This document shows positions 1 to 8,324 of a DNA stretch of 37,715 nucleotides, one piece after another. The notes under the pieces are model-generated. The model saw only the letters and a list, made by a program, of their open reading frames with translations, did not search any database and was not told where the DNA came from. Both the position numbers and the translations under genes were made by a program. Source of the DNA: Clostridiales bacterium (GTDB lineage: Bacteria; Bacillota; Clostridia; Christensenellales; Aristaeellaceae); the NCBI GenBank assembly GCA_004554085.1, contig SFNY01000045.1, positions 1-37,715 on the forward strand, given 5' to 3'. Position 1 is the stretch's first letter. The number at the start of each line of letters is the position of its first letter.

Positions 1-582
1 GGCGCGCAGGTCGCCTGCGGCTTCGGCACCTGCTACGAGGCGCTGATGAAGATCGGCATCTCCGGCAACGACCGCGTGCTGGTCACCGGCCTGGGCCCGG
101 TGGGTCTGGCTACGCTGATGCTGGCCAAGGCCATGGGCTGCGACAAGACCATCGGCTGCGACGTGAACGAGGAGCGCATGCAGCTGGCCAAGGATCTGGG
201 CCTTGCCGACTACGTGTTCAACTCCATGGACCCCGAGGAGTGCCAGAAAAAGATCATGGAGGTCACCGACGGCTACGGCTGCGAGCGCGCCATTGACTGC
301 TCCGCCAACAACGCCGCCCGCGCCATGGCGATCCGCTGCACCCGCGAGTGGGGCAAGATGGCCATGGTCGGCGAGGGCAACGACGTCACCTTCAACCCCT
401 CCCCGGACATCATGCACGGCTCGCTGTGGCGCATGGAGGAGCTGGTGGAGCACCTGGTGCGCTGGGGCATCCACCCGGACAAGCTCATCACCCACCGCTT
501 CCCGCTGGAGCGCGCCGACGAGGCCTACGCCCTCATGGCGTCCGGCAAGTGCGGCAAGGTTTCCATCACCTACGACGACTGA
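1..582 (+). CDS. zinc-type (medium-chain) alcohol/polyol dehydrogenase, 3' part
   Basis: The gene is open at the left edge, and the frame runs from base 1 to the TGA at 580-582. What remains is the C-terminal NAD-binding half of a medium-chain dehydrogenase. The Rossmann glycine motif GLGPVG follows a beta strand (VLVTG), and the acidic CDVNEER at the end of the second strand points to NAD(H) rather than NADP(H). The catalytic zinc site and the structural zinc Cys cluster would lie upstream of the window. The family oxidises secondary alcohols such as threonine, sorbitol or related polyols, and the substrate cannot be told from this half. It is followed by a strong terminator and converges on minus-strand genes. 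Confidence 0.85.
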   Translation, partial: GAQVACGFGTCYEALMKIGISGNDRVLVTGLGPVGLATLMLAKAMGCDKTIGCDVNEERMQLAKDLGLADYVFNSMDPEECQKKIMEVTDGYGCERAIDCSANNAARAMAIRCTREWGKMAMVGEGNDVTFNPSPDIMHGSLWRMEELVEHLVRWGIHPDKLITHRFPLERADEAYALMASGKCGKVSITYDD

Positions 583-590
583 TTTACATG

Positions 591-641
591 AAAATGGAGC
601 TGTTTCAAACTATGGTTGGTTTGAGACAGCTCCTTGATTTT
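591..641. terminator. bidirectional intrinsic terminator
   Basis: Two 15-nt arms at 596-610 and 619-633 pair with one G-U. The hairpin is flanked by AAAA on the left and TTGATTTT on the right, so it can end transcription on both strands. It separates the dehydrogenase gene (plus) from the convergent small gene (minus). Confidence 0.7.
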
Positions 642-668
642 AGGGCGGGATGGGGGCATCCCGCCCTA
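641..668. repeat. perfect REP-like palindrome
   Basis: The 12-nt arms TAGGGCGGGATG and CATCCCGCCCTA are separated by GGGG. The left arm and right-arm core recur at 24942-24966 with a different loop, and a relative (GGGCAGGGT/ACCCTGCCC) lies at 15535-15555. This looks like a dispersed intergenic palindrome, not a gene-specific terminator, because no T-run follows. Confidence 0.6.
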
Positions 669-728
669 CGACTATTGGGGGTTGCATCAAGCTTGAGTCG
701 TTTGAGACAGCCGCTTTTGCAGAATGGC

Positions 729-923
729 TTATTCGATCAGGCCGTGCTCGCGGTACATGGAGAGCATGCTCTGGTACATCAGCTTGTTGCCCATGAGCTG
801 GCGGAAGGTCACGGTCTTGGTTTTGCCCTCCGCGCGGAGGACAGCCATTTTCTGCTCGATGGCCGTATATTCCGCCTGAATCTCCTGAAGCATGCACTCG
901 AAGCGTTCCTCGCGTTCGGACAT
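729..923 (-). CDS. small conserved-looking hypothetical protein (64 aa)
   Basis: The protein starts MSEREERFE. I chose the ATG at 923 because GAGGTG lies six bases upstream of it. An upstream in-frame GTG at 950 overlaps the stop of the HAD gene but has no better ribosome site. The protein is charged and predicted helical, with the segment KTKTVTFRQLMGNKLMYQ in its C-terminal half. It has no signal peptide, membrane segment or Cys. It lies directly downstream of the HAD hydrolase in the same direction, so it is probably co-transcribed. I do not recognise the family, and the function is unknown. Confidence 0.65.
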   Translation of the reverse strand: MSEREERFECMLQEIQAEYTAIEQKMAVLRAEGKTKTVTFRQLMGNKLMYQSMLSMYREHGLIE

Positions 924-946
924 GGTGTTCACCTCATTGAACCCGC

Positions 947-1750
947 TCACAGGCCCAGGAAGGCCAGCAGCGCATTCAGCTCCGTGAAGTCGCCCACCAG
1001 CACGTCCGCGCCTGCCTTGACCAGCCGTCCGCGCTTGACCTCGTTCACGCCGCAGCGATGCTCCTCGTCCGTGGCCGTACCCACCGTGCGCGCGCCGATG
1101 GACGCGCCCAGTGCAATCTCCACCTTGCCGTCGCCGAACACCGCCACGTCCGCGCCGGAGAGGCCCTCCTTCTCCACCAGGTCGCGCAGTACCTTCTCCT
1201 TGGAGCAGCTCTCCACGCCCAGCGGCGCGCCCGCGATGCGGTCGAAGTAGCCGTCCACGCCCAGCGCAGCCGCCTCGCGGTGCACGTCGGGGTCATCGGT
1301 GCCGCTGGCCACGAAGATGCGCACGCCGTGCGCCTTCAGCGCCTTCAGAAAGGCCTCGCTGCCCGCGATCAGGTAGTTCTCCCGATCAACTGCGCCGGAT
1401 TCCAGCCGCTTCAGGCGGTCGTTGACTGTCTCCATCAGGCGGCGGTTGTACTCGGCCTTGTACCACCAGGGATCGTCGCTCATGCCGTCGTTCGGGCGCT
1501 CCTGCTGGACGCGCTGGGCAAGCCACTTCATCTGAAGGATGGTCTGGATGCCGGTGGATTCGTCGATGTAGGCGTCCACCTCGGCCTCAAGCGCCGCGTC
1601 GTAGGGTTCGCCGTGGCCGGAGATCATCTCCAGCATCAGCGGCCGCATCACCGCCTCCCAGCCGTAGCGCAGCGTGGAGACCGTGCCGTCAAAGTCGAAC
1701 AGCGCCGCGCGAATGGGCGTTGCGAGCTGTCTTTTGTGAAGCAATTCCAT
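947..1750 (-). CDS. HAD-superfamily hydrolase (phosphatase-like)
   Basis: The 267-residue protein starts at an ATG preceded by GGAGGG at nine bases. HAD motif I is LFDFDGTVS (nucleophile Asp and acid/base Asp). Motif II is VASGTDD, and a Lys in the CSKEKV region fits motif III. Motif IV appears as VFGDGKVEI, with Glu where a second Asp is common. The inserted helical cap after motif I (about residues 35-135) is of the C1 type used for small phosphorylated substrates. The substrate is not evident. It has its own promoter, lies downstream of tRNA-Arg beyond a terminator, and precedes the small 64-aa gene. Confidence 0.85.
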   Translation of the reverse strand: MELLHKRQLATPIRAALFDFDGTVSTLRYGWEAVMRPLMLEMISGHGEPYDAALEAEVDAYIDESTGIQTILQMKWLAQRVQQERPNDGMSDDPWWYKAEYNRRLMETVNDRLKRLESGAVDRENYLIAGSEAFLKALKAHGVRIFVASGTDDPDVHREAAALGVDGYFDRIAGAPLGVESCSKEKVLRDLVEKEGLSGADVAVFGDGKVEIALGASIGARTVGTATDEEHRCGVNEVKRGRLVKAGADVLVGDFTELNALLAFLGL

Positions 1751-1787
1751 GTTGTCGAACCCTCCGTCCGAATGTTTTGCTGGGAAC

Positions 1788-1817
1788 ATTGTATATCACA
1801 ATCCATACGCGTGTCAA
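1788..1817 (-). promoter_or_regulatory. sigma-A promoter of the HAD gene
   Basis: On the minus strand, TTGACA (1812-1817) and TACAAT (1788-1793) are separated by 18 bases. They lie between the tRNA terminator and the HAD start codon. Confidence 0.65.
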
Positions 1818-1830
1818 CCACGCAGTCTAT

Positions 1831-1861
1831 ACAAAACGCCGCACTCGAAATTGAGTGCGGC
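1831..1861 (-). terminator. tRNA-Arg intrinsic terminator
   Basis: Minus-strand hairpin with arms GCCGCACTC and GAGTGCGGC around AATTTC (1838-1861), followed by GTTTTGT. It begins just after the encoded CCA of the tRNA. Confidence 0.8.
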
Positions 1862-1864
1862 TTC

Positions 1865-1941
1865 TGGCGTCCCCGGCGCGATTCGAACGCGCGGCCTTCC
1901 GCTTAGGAGGCGGACGCTCTATCCGGCTGAGCTACGGAGAC
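1865..1941 (-). tRNA. tRNA-Arg (anticodon CCU)
   Basis: The 77-nt gene folds as a full cloverleaf. The acceptor arms are GTCTCCG and CGGGGAC with one G-U pair. The D-loop region contains TAGCTCAG, the anticodon stem TCCGC/GCGGA encloses loop CTCCTAA with anticodon CCT, and the T-loop is TTCGAAT. The discriminator is G and CCA is encoded in the DNA. It reads AGG. It has its own promoter and terminator, so it is a single-gene unit. Confidence 0.97.
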
Positions 1942-1967
1942 AGGCGCATGCACCAGCATGCGCATTT

Positions 1968-1996
1968 ATTATGCCACGAATGGAGCCGCTTGTCAA
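1968..1996 (-). promoter_or_regulatory. tRNA-Arg promoter
   Basis: On the minus strand, a consensus TTGACA (1991-1996) lies 17 bases from CATAAT (1968-1973), with a TGG extension just upstream of the -10. Transcription would start shortly before the tRNA 5' end at 1941. Confidence 0.8.
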
Positions 1997-2110
1997 GCCG
2001 GGGATTGTTGCGTTTCGCGCGTTCCGGAGGGAAATTCTGCCGGGGAAAACTGCATAATGCGTTAAACTTTTATAAGCCACAAAAAGACTATGGATGTGGG
2101 TGCAAAAAAG

Positions 2111-2119
2111 TGGTATAAT
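2111..2119 (+). promoter_or_regulatory. extended -10 promoter of gyrBA
   Basis: TGGTATAAT is a consensus extended -10 element 61 bases before the gyrB start. I see no good -35 at the expected distance, which is normal for extended -10 promoters. Nothing else is evident between this element and the tRNA promoter. Confidence 0.6.
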
Positions 2120-2179
2120 AATATAGTAGGAAAAATATTTTGAACGCGCCGGACGTGCGCTTGGACAGAGGTTGAAATC

Positions 2180-4117
2180 ATGCATAACGAAAATCATTAT
2201 GACGAGAGCCAAATCCAGGTTCTGGAAGGCCTGGAAGCGGTTCGCCGCCGCCCGGGAATGTACATCGGCTCCACGGACGAGCGGGGACTTCACCATCTGG
2301 TATATGAAATTGTGGACAACGCCATCGATGAGGCGCTGGCCGGCTTCTGCGACCACATCGAGGTGACGCTGGAGAAGGACGGCAGCGTGACGGTGCAGGA
2401 CAACGGCCGCGGCTTCCCCGTGGGCATCCATCCCAAGATGGGCCGCCCGGCGGTGGAGGTGTGCCTGACGGTGCTGCACGCGGGCGGCAAGTTCGGCGGC
2501 GGGGGATACAAGGTCTCCGGCGGCCTGCACGGCGTGGGCGCATCTGTGGTCAACGCCCTCTCCAGCCACCTGCAGGTCAAGGTCTATCAGGACGGCAAGG
2601 TCTACCAGCAGGAGTACGAGCGCGGCAAGATCCTCTACGACCTGAAGATCGTGGGGGAGGCCGGCGAGCGCACCGGCACCACCATCCGCTTCAAGCCCGA
2701 CGTCAAGACCGGCGAGAACCCGGAGCCCGGCATCTTCGAGACCGGCGAGTTCCAGTTTGAGACGCTCAAGACCCGCTTCCGGGAGATGGCCTTCCTAAAC
2801 AAGGGCGTGCGCATCACGCTGACCGACCTGCGCGTGGAGCCCACCCACACCCAGTCCTGGCACTACGAGGGCGGCATCGTGTCCTTCGTGGAATATCTGA
2901 ACAAGCACAAGGAGCCGCTGTTCAAGCCGCCGATCTACATTGAGGGCGTGAAGAACGGCACCACCGTGGAGGTCGCACTCCAGTGGAACGACAGCTTCAA
3001 CGAGAGCGTGTTCACCTTCGCAAACAACATTCACACGCCCGAGGGCGGCACCCATCTGGCGGGCTTCCGCAACGCCCTGACCCGCGTGATCAACGACTAC
3101 GGCCGCAAGACCGGCATGCTCAAGAGCAACGACCAGAACCTCTCCGGCGAGGACGTGCGCGAGGGCCTGGCTGCCATCGTGTCGGTCAAGCTGGTGGAGC
3201 CACAGTTCGAGGGCCAGACCAAGACCAAGCTGGGCAATTCCGAGGTGCGTCCGCTGGTGGACGGCCTGGTGTCTGACAAGCTGGCCACCTACTTCGAGGA
3301 GAACCCCGCCGCCGCGCGCGCGGTGCTGGACAAATGTCTGGCTGCGGCGCGCGCACGCGAGGCCGCCCGCAAGGCCCGCGACCTGACCCGCAGAAAGACG
3401 GCGCTGGAGTCCGCCTCCCTGCCGGGCAAGCTGGCGGACTGCTCCGAGCGCGATCCCAGCAAGTGCGAGATCTTCCTCGTCGAGGGCGACTCCGCAGGCG
3501 GCAGCGCCAAGTCCGGCCGCGACCGCCACTTCCAGGCGATCCTGCCCCTGCGCGGCAAGATCCTGAACGTGGAAAAGACCCGCATGGACAAGGCGCTGGG
3601 CAACCAGGAGATCAAGGCCATGATTACGGCCTTCGGCGGCGGCTTCGGTGCGGACTTCGACGAGAGCAAGCTGCGCTACCACCGCATCGTGTGCATGACG
3701 GACGCCGATGTGGACGGCAGCCACATCCGCATCCTGATGCTCACCTTCTTCTACCGCTTCATGCCCAAGCTGATCGAAAACGGCTACGTGTACATCGCAC
3801 AGCCGCCGCTGTACAAGGTCACTAAGGGCAAGTTCATGCAGTACGTGTACTCCGACGCGCAGCTCCAGAAGGTGCTGGACGAGCTTGGCCGCGACACCAA
3901 GGCCGAGATTCAGCGCTACAAGGGCCTGGGCGAGATGAGCGCGGAGCAGCTCTGGGAGACCACCATGAACCCGGAGACCCGCATCATGTACCGCGTGGAG
4001 CTCAAGGACGCCATCGCTGCCGACGAGCTGTTCACGTTGCTGATGGGCGATCAGGTGGAGCCCCGCAAGGAGTTCATCGAGCAGAACGCCAAGCTGGTCG
4101 CAGACCTCGACATTTAA
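2180..4117 (+). CDS. gyrB: DNA gyrase subunit B
   Basis: ATPase subunit of DNA gyrase, which with GyrA introduces negative supercoils using ATP. The 645 residues match the short Gram-positive form, without the proteobacterial insert. The GHKL ATPase domain carries EIVDNAIDEA, DNGRGFPVG and GGLHGVGASVVNAL. The TOPRIM domain carries EGDSAGGSAKSGRDR and the metal-binding MTDADVDGSHI. The C-terminal end is FIEQNAKLVADLDI. The AGAGG site eight bases before the ATG supports this start. gyrA follows after 21 bases, so the pair forms one operon. ParE is the main alternative, but the adjacent GyrA with a GyrA box favours GyrB. Confidence 0.97.
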   Translation: MHNENHYDESQIQVLEGLEAVRRRPGMYIGSTDERGLHHLVYEIVDNAIDEALAGFCDHIEVTLEKDGSVTVQDNGRGFPVGIHPKMGRPAVEVCLTVLHAGGKFGGGGYKVSGGLHGVGASVVNALSSHLQVKVYQDGKVYQQEYERGKILYDLKIVGEAGERTGTTIRFKPDVKTGENPEPGIFETGEFQFETLKTRFREMAFLNKGVRITLTDLRVEPTHTQSWHYEGGIVSFVEYLNKHKEPLFKPPIYIEGVKNGTTVEVALQWNDSFNESVFTFANNIHTPEGGTHLAGFRNALTRVINDYGRKTGMLKSNDQNLSGEDVREGLAAIVSVKLVEPQFEGQTKTKLGNSEVRPLVDGLVSDKLATYFEENPAAARAVLDKCLAAARAREAARKARDLTRRKTALESASLPGKLADCSERDPSKCEIFLVEGDSAGGSAKSGRDRHFQAILPLRGKILNVEKTRMDKALGNQEIKAMITAFGGGFGADFDESKLRYHRIVCMTDADVDGSHIRILMLTFFYRFMPKLIENGYVYIAQPPLYKVTKGKFMQYVYSDAQLQKVLDELGRDTKAEIQRYKGLGEMSAEQLWETTMNPETRIMYRVELKDAIAADELFTLLMGDQVEPRKEFIEQNAKLVADLDI

Positions 4118-4138
4118 GGCAAGGGAGGAAGAGACATC

Positions 4139-6685
4139 GTGGCTGATGAAAAGAATATCGGTACCCTGCTTCCTCTGGACGTCGAGGAAGAACTGAAAAA
4201 ATCCTTTATCTCCTATGCGATGGCGGTCATCGTGACCCGCGCGCTGCCCGACGTGCGCGACGGTCTGAAGCCGGTGCATCGCCGCATCCTGTACTCCATG
4301 TCCGAGCTGGGCTACACCCCGGACAAGCCCTACCGCAAGTCCGCGCGCATCGTGGGCGACGTGCTCGGCAAGTACCACCCCCACGGCGACAGCTCCGTCT
4401 ACGACGCGATGGTGCGCCTGGCGCAGGACTTCTCCATCCGCTACATGCTGGTGGATGGCCAGGGCAACTTCGGCTCCGTGGACGGCGACGGCGCGGCTGC
4501 GATGCGTTACACCGAGGCCCGCATGTCCAAGCTCTCGCTGGAGATGGTGCGCGACATCGACAAGGAGACCGTCGACTTCTACCCGAACTTCGACGAGACG
4601 CTGATGCAGCCCGCCGTGATGCCCAGCCGCTACCCGAACCTGCTGGTCAACGGCTCCTCCGGTATCGCTGTCGGCATGGCCACCAACATTCCGCCCCACA
4701 ACCTTGGCGAGGTGGTGGATGCGGTGGTGTACATGATCGACCACCCGGATTGCTCGGTGGACGACCTGATGCAGTTCGTCAAGGGCCCGGATTTCCCCAC
4801 CGGCGGCGTGATTCTGGGCAAGCGCGGCATCTACGACGCGTACCACGAGGGCCGCGGCCGCATCATCGTGCGCGCCAAGAGCGAGATCGAGGAAATTAGC
4901 GGCAACCGCCAGCGCATCGTCGTGACCGAGATCCCCTACATGGTCAACAAGGCGCGCCTGATCGAGAAGATCGCTGAGCTGGTGCACGAAAAGACCGTGG
5001 ACGGCATCTCCGACATCCGCGACGAGTCCGACCGCGACGGCATGCGCATCGTCATCGACCTCAAGCGCGACGTCAACGCCAACATCGTGCTCAATTACCT
5101 CTACAAGCACACCCAGCTGCAGGACACCTTCGGAGCAATCATGCTGGCACTGGTGGACGGCGAGCCGAAGATTCTGTCGCTCAGGCAGATCATCCACCAC
5201 TACATCGAGCACCAAGAGGACGTAATCCGCCGGCGCACGCAGTACGACCTGAACAAGGCCGAGGCCCGCAGCCACATTCTGGAGGGCCTGATCATCGCCC
5301 TGGACAACATCGACGAGGTCGTGCGCATGATCCGCGCCTCCCGCACCGCGCAGGAGGCCAAGACGGGCCTGATGGAGCGCTTCGGATTGTCTGACCGTCA
5401 GGCACAGGCCATTCTGGACATGCGCCTGCAGCGCCTGACCGGCTTGGAGCGCGACAAGATCGAGGCCGAGTACGCCGAGCTGCAGAAGCTGATCGCCTAC
5501 TACCGGGCGGTTCTGGCGGACGAGAAGCTGGTGCTGGGCATCATCCGCGATGAGATTCTGGAGATTCGCGACAAGTTTGCCGACGAGCGCCGCACCGAAA
5601 TCTCCGCCCTCGACGGCGAGATCGACATGCTCGATCTGATCGAGGAGGAGGACATGGTGGTCACCATGACCCACTACGGCTACGTCAAGCGCCTGCCCAA
5701 GACCACCTACCGCGCCCAGCGCCGCGGCGGCAAGGGCGTGATCGCCACCACCACCCGCGAGGAGGACTTCGTGGAGCAGATGTACGTCACCTCCACCCAC
5801 GATCCCATCCTGTTCTTCACGAACAGGGGCCGCGTGTACCAGATGAACTGCTACGAGATTCCCGAGGCCGGGCGCACCGCCCGCGGCACCGCCATCGTAA
5901 ACCTCCTGCAGCTGTCTCCGGGCGAGAAGGTCACCACCATGCTGCCCTTCCCGGCGGAGAAGTCGGAGGGCACCTATCTGGTCATGGCCACCCGCAAGGG
6001 CACGATCAAGCGCACCGAGCTGAGCGAGTTCATGAACCTGCGCCGCGCGGGCCTGATCGCCATCGTGCTGCGGGACGACGACGAGCTGATCGGCGTGCGC
6101 CGCACCGAGGGCGACAGCGACATTCTGGTGGGCACCCGCGACGGCATGTCCATCCGCTTCCACGAGAGCGACATGCGCCCCATGGGCCGCAGCGCCATGG
6201 GCGTGCGCTCCATCGATCTGGACGAGGGCGACGAGGTCATCGACGTGGCCTTCGTGGAGGAGGGCGCGCAGGTGCTCTCCATCACCGAGAACGGCTACGG
6301 CAAGCGCACCGACATCGACGAATACCGCCTGCAGCAGCGCGGCGGCAAGGGCATCAAGGCCATGAACCTCACCGAGAAGACGGGCAACCTGGCGGCGCAG
6401 CTGCTGGTGCACGACGGTGAGGATCTGCTGCTGATCACCAGCGACGGCACCGTGATTCGCACACCGGTGAACAGCATCTCCGTGCTGGGCCGCAACACCC
6501 AGGGCGTGCGCCTGATGCGAGTGGGGGAGGACAGCAAGGTCGTCTGCGTGGCCCGCGCCGAGCCGGAACCCGAGGAGGAGCCAGATAACGACGTGGAGAT
6601 TGAAGCCACCGAAGAAACGGAGACCGGCAGCGACCTCGACATGAATGTTGAAGAAGCGCCTGCGGAACCCGACGAGGGAATCTGA
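4139..6685 (+). CDS. gyrA: DNA gyrase subunit A
   Basis: DNA cleavage and rejoining subunit of gyrase. It starts at a GTG with GGGAGG upstream and has 848 residues. The catalytic tyrosine is Tyr124 in AAAMRYTEARM. The quinolone-determining loop reads HPHGDSSVYD, so the positions equal to E. coli Ser83 and Asp87 (here Ser85 and Asp89) keep the residues usual in sensitive enzymes. The GyrA box QRRGGKG, which is required for DNA wrapping, is present and separates gyrase from topoisomerase IV. A second QQRGGKG lies in a later blade of the beta-pinwheel. The last 45 or so residues form a strongly acidic tail, a region known to modulate wrapping in other gyrases. A terminator follows. Confidence 0.97.
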   Translation: MADEKNIGTLLPLDVEEELKKSFISYAMAVIVTRALPDVRDGLKPVHRRILYSMSELGYTPDKPYRKSARIVGDVLGKYHPHGDSSVYDAMVRLAQDFSIRYMLVDGQGNFGSVDGDGAAAMRYTEARMSKLSLEMVRDIDKETVDFYPNFDETLMQPAVMPSRYPNLLVNGSSGIAVGMATNIPPHNLGEVVDAVVYMIDHPDCSVDDLMQFVKGPDFPTGGVILGKRGIYDAYHEGRGRIIVRAKSEIEEISGNRQRIVVTEIPYMVNKARLIEKIAELVHEKTVDGISDIRDESDRDGMRIVIDLKRDVNANIVLNYLYKHTQLQDTFGAIMLALVDGEPKILSLRQIIHHYIEHQEDVIRRRTQYDLNKAEARSHILEGLIIALDNIDEVVRMIRASRTAQEAKTGLMERFGLSDRQAQAILDMRLQRLTGLERDKIEAEYAELQKLIAYYRAVLADEKLVLGIIRDEILEIRDKFADERRTEISALDGEIDMLDLIEEEDMVVTMTHYGYVKRLPKTTYRAQRRGGKGVIATTTREEDFVEQMYVTSTHDPILFFTNRGRVYQMNCYEIPEAGRTARGTAIVNLLQLSPGEKVTTMLPFPAEKSEGTYLVMATRKGTIKRTELSEFMNLRRAGLIAIVLRDDDELIGVRRTEGDSDILVGTRDGMSIRFHESDMRPMGRSAMGVRSIDLDEGDEVIDVAFVEEGAQVLSITENGYGKRTDIDEYRLQQRGGKGIKAMNLTEKTGNLAAQLLVHDGEDLLLITSDGTVIRTPVNSISVLGRNTQGVRLMRVGEDSKVVCVARAEPEPEEEPDNDVEIEATEETETGSDLDMNVEEAPAEPDEGI

Positions 6686-6701
6686 TCCTTCGGAATGGAT
6701 G

Positions 6702-6755
6702 AAAAAGGGTTGCCCCGACAGAACAGAAAAGTTCGTCGGGGCAACCCTGATTTTT
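6702..6755. terminator. bidirectional terminator after gyrA
   Basis: A perfect 14-bp stem (AGGGTTGCCCCGAC with its complement, 6706-6719 and 6735-6748) is flanked by AAAAA on the left and ATTTTT on the right. It serves gyrA on the plus strand and the convergent 160-aa gene on the minus strand. Confidence 0.85.
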
Positions 6756-6781
6756 GGTATGCTAGGTTCTGTTGCACAGTG

Positions 6782-7264
6782 TCAATCGCTGTGCTTGCGG
6801 TTCAGAATTTTCCGCACCCCCGCAAATCGACGCACGGACTGCGGCTGCGGGACGGGTTCGTCCAGCAGCCAGGGCAGGCGGATTCCGTACACGCTGAGCG
6901 TGAAGTAGTCGCCGGTCTGCTCGTTCGGCGCAAGGAAGCCGTCGTGAACGGCGACGCTCACAGGAATGGCCTCCGCGAGATCAAATTCACATTCGCCCAT
7001 CGCTTCCACACGCCCGCAGACGGTGTAATCCAGCTCGAAGTATTCGATGCTGGCGCCCTCCTCCGAACTCGACGCTTCGTCGGGTCGCGCGACGTCCACG
7101 CCAAAGTCGCGCAGGAAGGCGTCCAGCTTCGGGAAGTGCTTCTGAATTCCGGCATAGAGGTTCCGGCAGCAGGAGCAGTCGCAGAGGCTGTGACTCTCAT
7201 AGTATGCCCGCGTTGCCGGAAGATCCACACGGAAGCGGTAGCCGTCTCGCTCGATGATCGTCAT
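6782..7264 (-). CDS. hypothetical protein with a CDCSCC cluster (160 aa)
   Basis: The protein starts MTIIERDGYRF. The ATG at 7264 has GGAGGT eight bases upstream, inside the end of sua5, and begins four bases after the sua5 stop, so the two genes are probably translationally coupled. Near residue 35 there is a dense cysteine cluster, CDCSCCRNLY, which could bind a metal or form disulfides. One further Cys pair (TVCGRVEAMGEC) lies near the middle. There is no signal peptide or membrane segment. The C-terminal part ends in a basic stretch. I do not recognise the family. Its place at the end of a translation-factor operon is the only hint of role. Confidence 0.75.
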   Translation of the reverse strand: MTIIERDGYRFRVDLPATRAYYESHSLCDCSCCRNLYAGIQKHFPKLDAFLRDFGVDVARPDEASSSEEGASIEYFELDYTVCGRVEAMGECEFDLAEAIPVSVAVHDGFLAPNEQTGDYFTLSVYGIRLPWLLDEPVPQPQSVRRFAGVRKILNRKHSD

Positions 7265-7268
7265 TTGT

Positions 7269-8303
7269 TCAGACCTCCACAATGTGAAACGCCGCCGCCC
7301 TTCCCAGACGGTTCATCACCGCCAGGCCGATACCCTCGGCCTCCACGGCTTCGGAGAGGATCACGTCCGCGCCCAGCGCATCCGCGTCCCGCAGCGCCCC
7401 GAAGACCACGTGGGCCATGCCGGCGGCGTCCTGTCCCAGGGACTCTCGGCGGCGGTCGCCGTAGCGCGAAAGGCTGCCCTCCAGCGCCAGAATCAGCGGG
7501 CGGTGGCCGTCGCGCTCCGCCTGGTCGTAGGTCTCGCAGATGGCCTCGATTACGCGCTCGGGTTCGCCGTGGAAGATGGTCAGCTGGCCCGCCGGGGCGT
7601 AGTGGCGGTACTTCATGCCCGGGGAGCGGGGGCGCTCGTCCTCACGAAGGGGCCGCATCACGGCGGAATCCACGACGCAGTCGCCGCAGACCTGCGCGAT
7701 CTGCTCCCGGGTGACTCCGCCGGGGCGCAGGATGCGCGGCACGTCGCCGGTCATGTCCACCACGGTGGACTCCACGCCCACGTCGCAGGCCCCGCCGTCC
7801 AGAATCAGCGGGATGCGGCCGTCCATGTCCTCGAACATGTGGGCGGCAGTGGTGGGGCTGGGTCGACCGGAGCGGTTGCCGCTGGGCGCGGCGATGGGAC
7901 AGCCTGCCGCGCGGATCAGCGCCCGCGCAATCGGATGGGACGGCATGCGCACGGCCACGGTGTTCAGTCCGCCGGTGGTGCGCAGGGGCACGCGGTCGGA
8001 CTTCGGGAAGATCAGCGTCAGCGGCCCCGGCCAGTACGCGGCCATCAGCGCGCGGGCGGCGGGGGAGGGCTCCACGGCGATCAGCGGCCGCAGTTCCTCC
8101 ACATCGTCGATGTGCACGATCAGCGGATTGTCGCCGGGGCGGCCCTTCGCCTCAAAGATGGAGGCCACGGCCTCCGGGTTCAGCGCGTCCGCGCCCAGCC
8201 CGTACACCGTCTCGGTGGGGATGCCCACCAGCTTGCCCTCGCGGATCAGGCTTGCTGCTTCCTGTAGGGCGGATTCATCCGGCTTCAATACGCGGGTGTT
8301 CAA
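7269..8303 (-). CDS. sua5: threonylcarbamoyl-AMP synthase (Sua5/YwlC type)
   Basis: Makes threonylcarbamoyl-AMP from threonine, bicarbonate and ATP for the t6A37 modification of tRNAs that read ANN codons. The N-terminal YrdC domain is clear: GIPTETVYGLGADA, the substrate-binding KGRPGDNPLIVHI and PSGNRSGRPSPT. The 344-residue length and the second domain (about residues 205-340) mark the long Sua5 form, not the short TsaC form. The start is a TTG with AGAAGG upstream, since no ATG or GTG fits. prfA lies 21 bases upstream in the same direction. It can be called ywlC or tsaC by other conventions. Confidence 0.93.
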   Translation of the reverse strand: MNTRVLKPDESALQEAASLIREGKLVGIPTETVYGLGADALNPEAVASIFEAKGRPGDNPLIVHIDDVEELRPLIAVEPSPAARALMAAYWPGPLTLIFPKSDRVPLRTTGGLNTVAVRMPSHPIARALIRAAGCPIAAPSGNRSGRPSPTTAAHMFEDMDGRIPLILDGGACDVGVESTVVDMTGDVPRILRPGGVTREQIAQVCGDCVVDSAVMRPLREDERPRSPGMKYRHYAPAGQLTIFHGEPERVIEAICETYDQAERDGHRPLILALEGSLSRYGDRRRESLGQDAAGMAHVVFGALRDADALGADVILSEAVEAEGIGLAVMNRLGRAAAFHIVEV

Positions 8304-8324
8304 GGAAATCGCCTTCTTTATGCG

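Noticed and set aside
4390..4410. Quinolone-resistance change in gyrA
   Set aside because: The loop reads HPHGDSSVYD, with Ser and Asp at the positions commonly changed in resistant strains, so no resistance mutation is visible.
2795..6412. 1205-codon open frame on the minus strand across gyrB and gyrA
   Set aside because: It lies opposite two unmistakable genes, has Leu/Val/His/Gln-rich sequence without domains, and arises from strong third-position GC in the gyrase genes.
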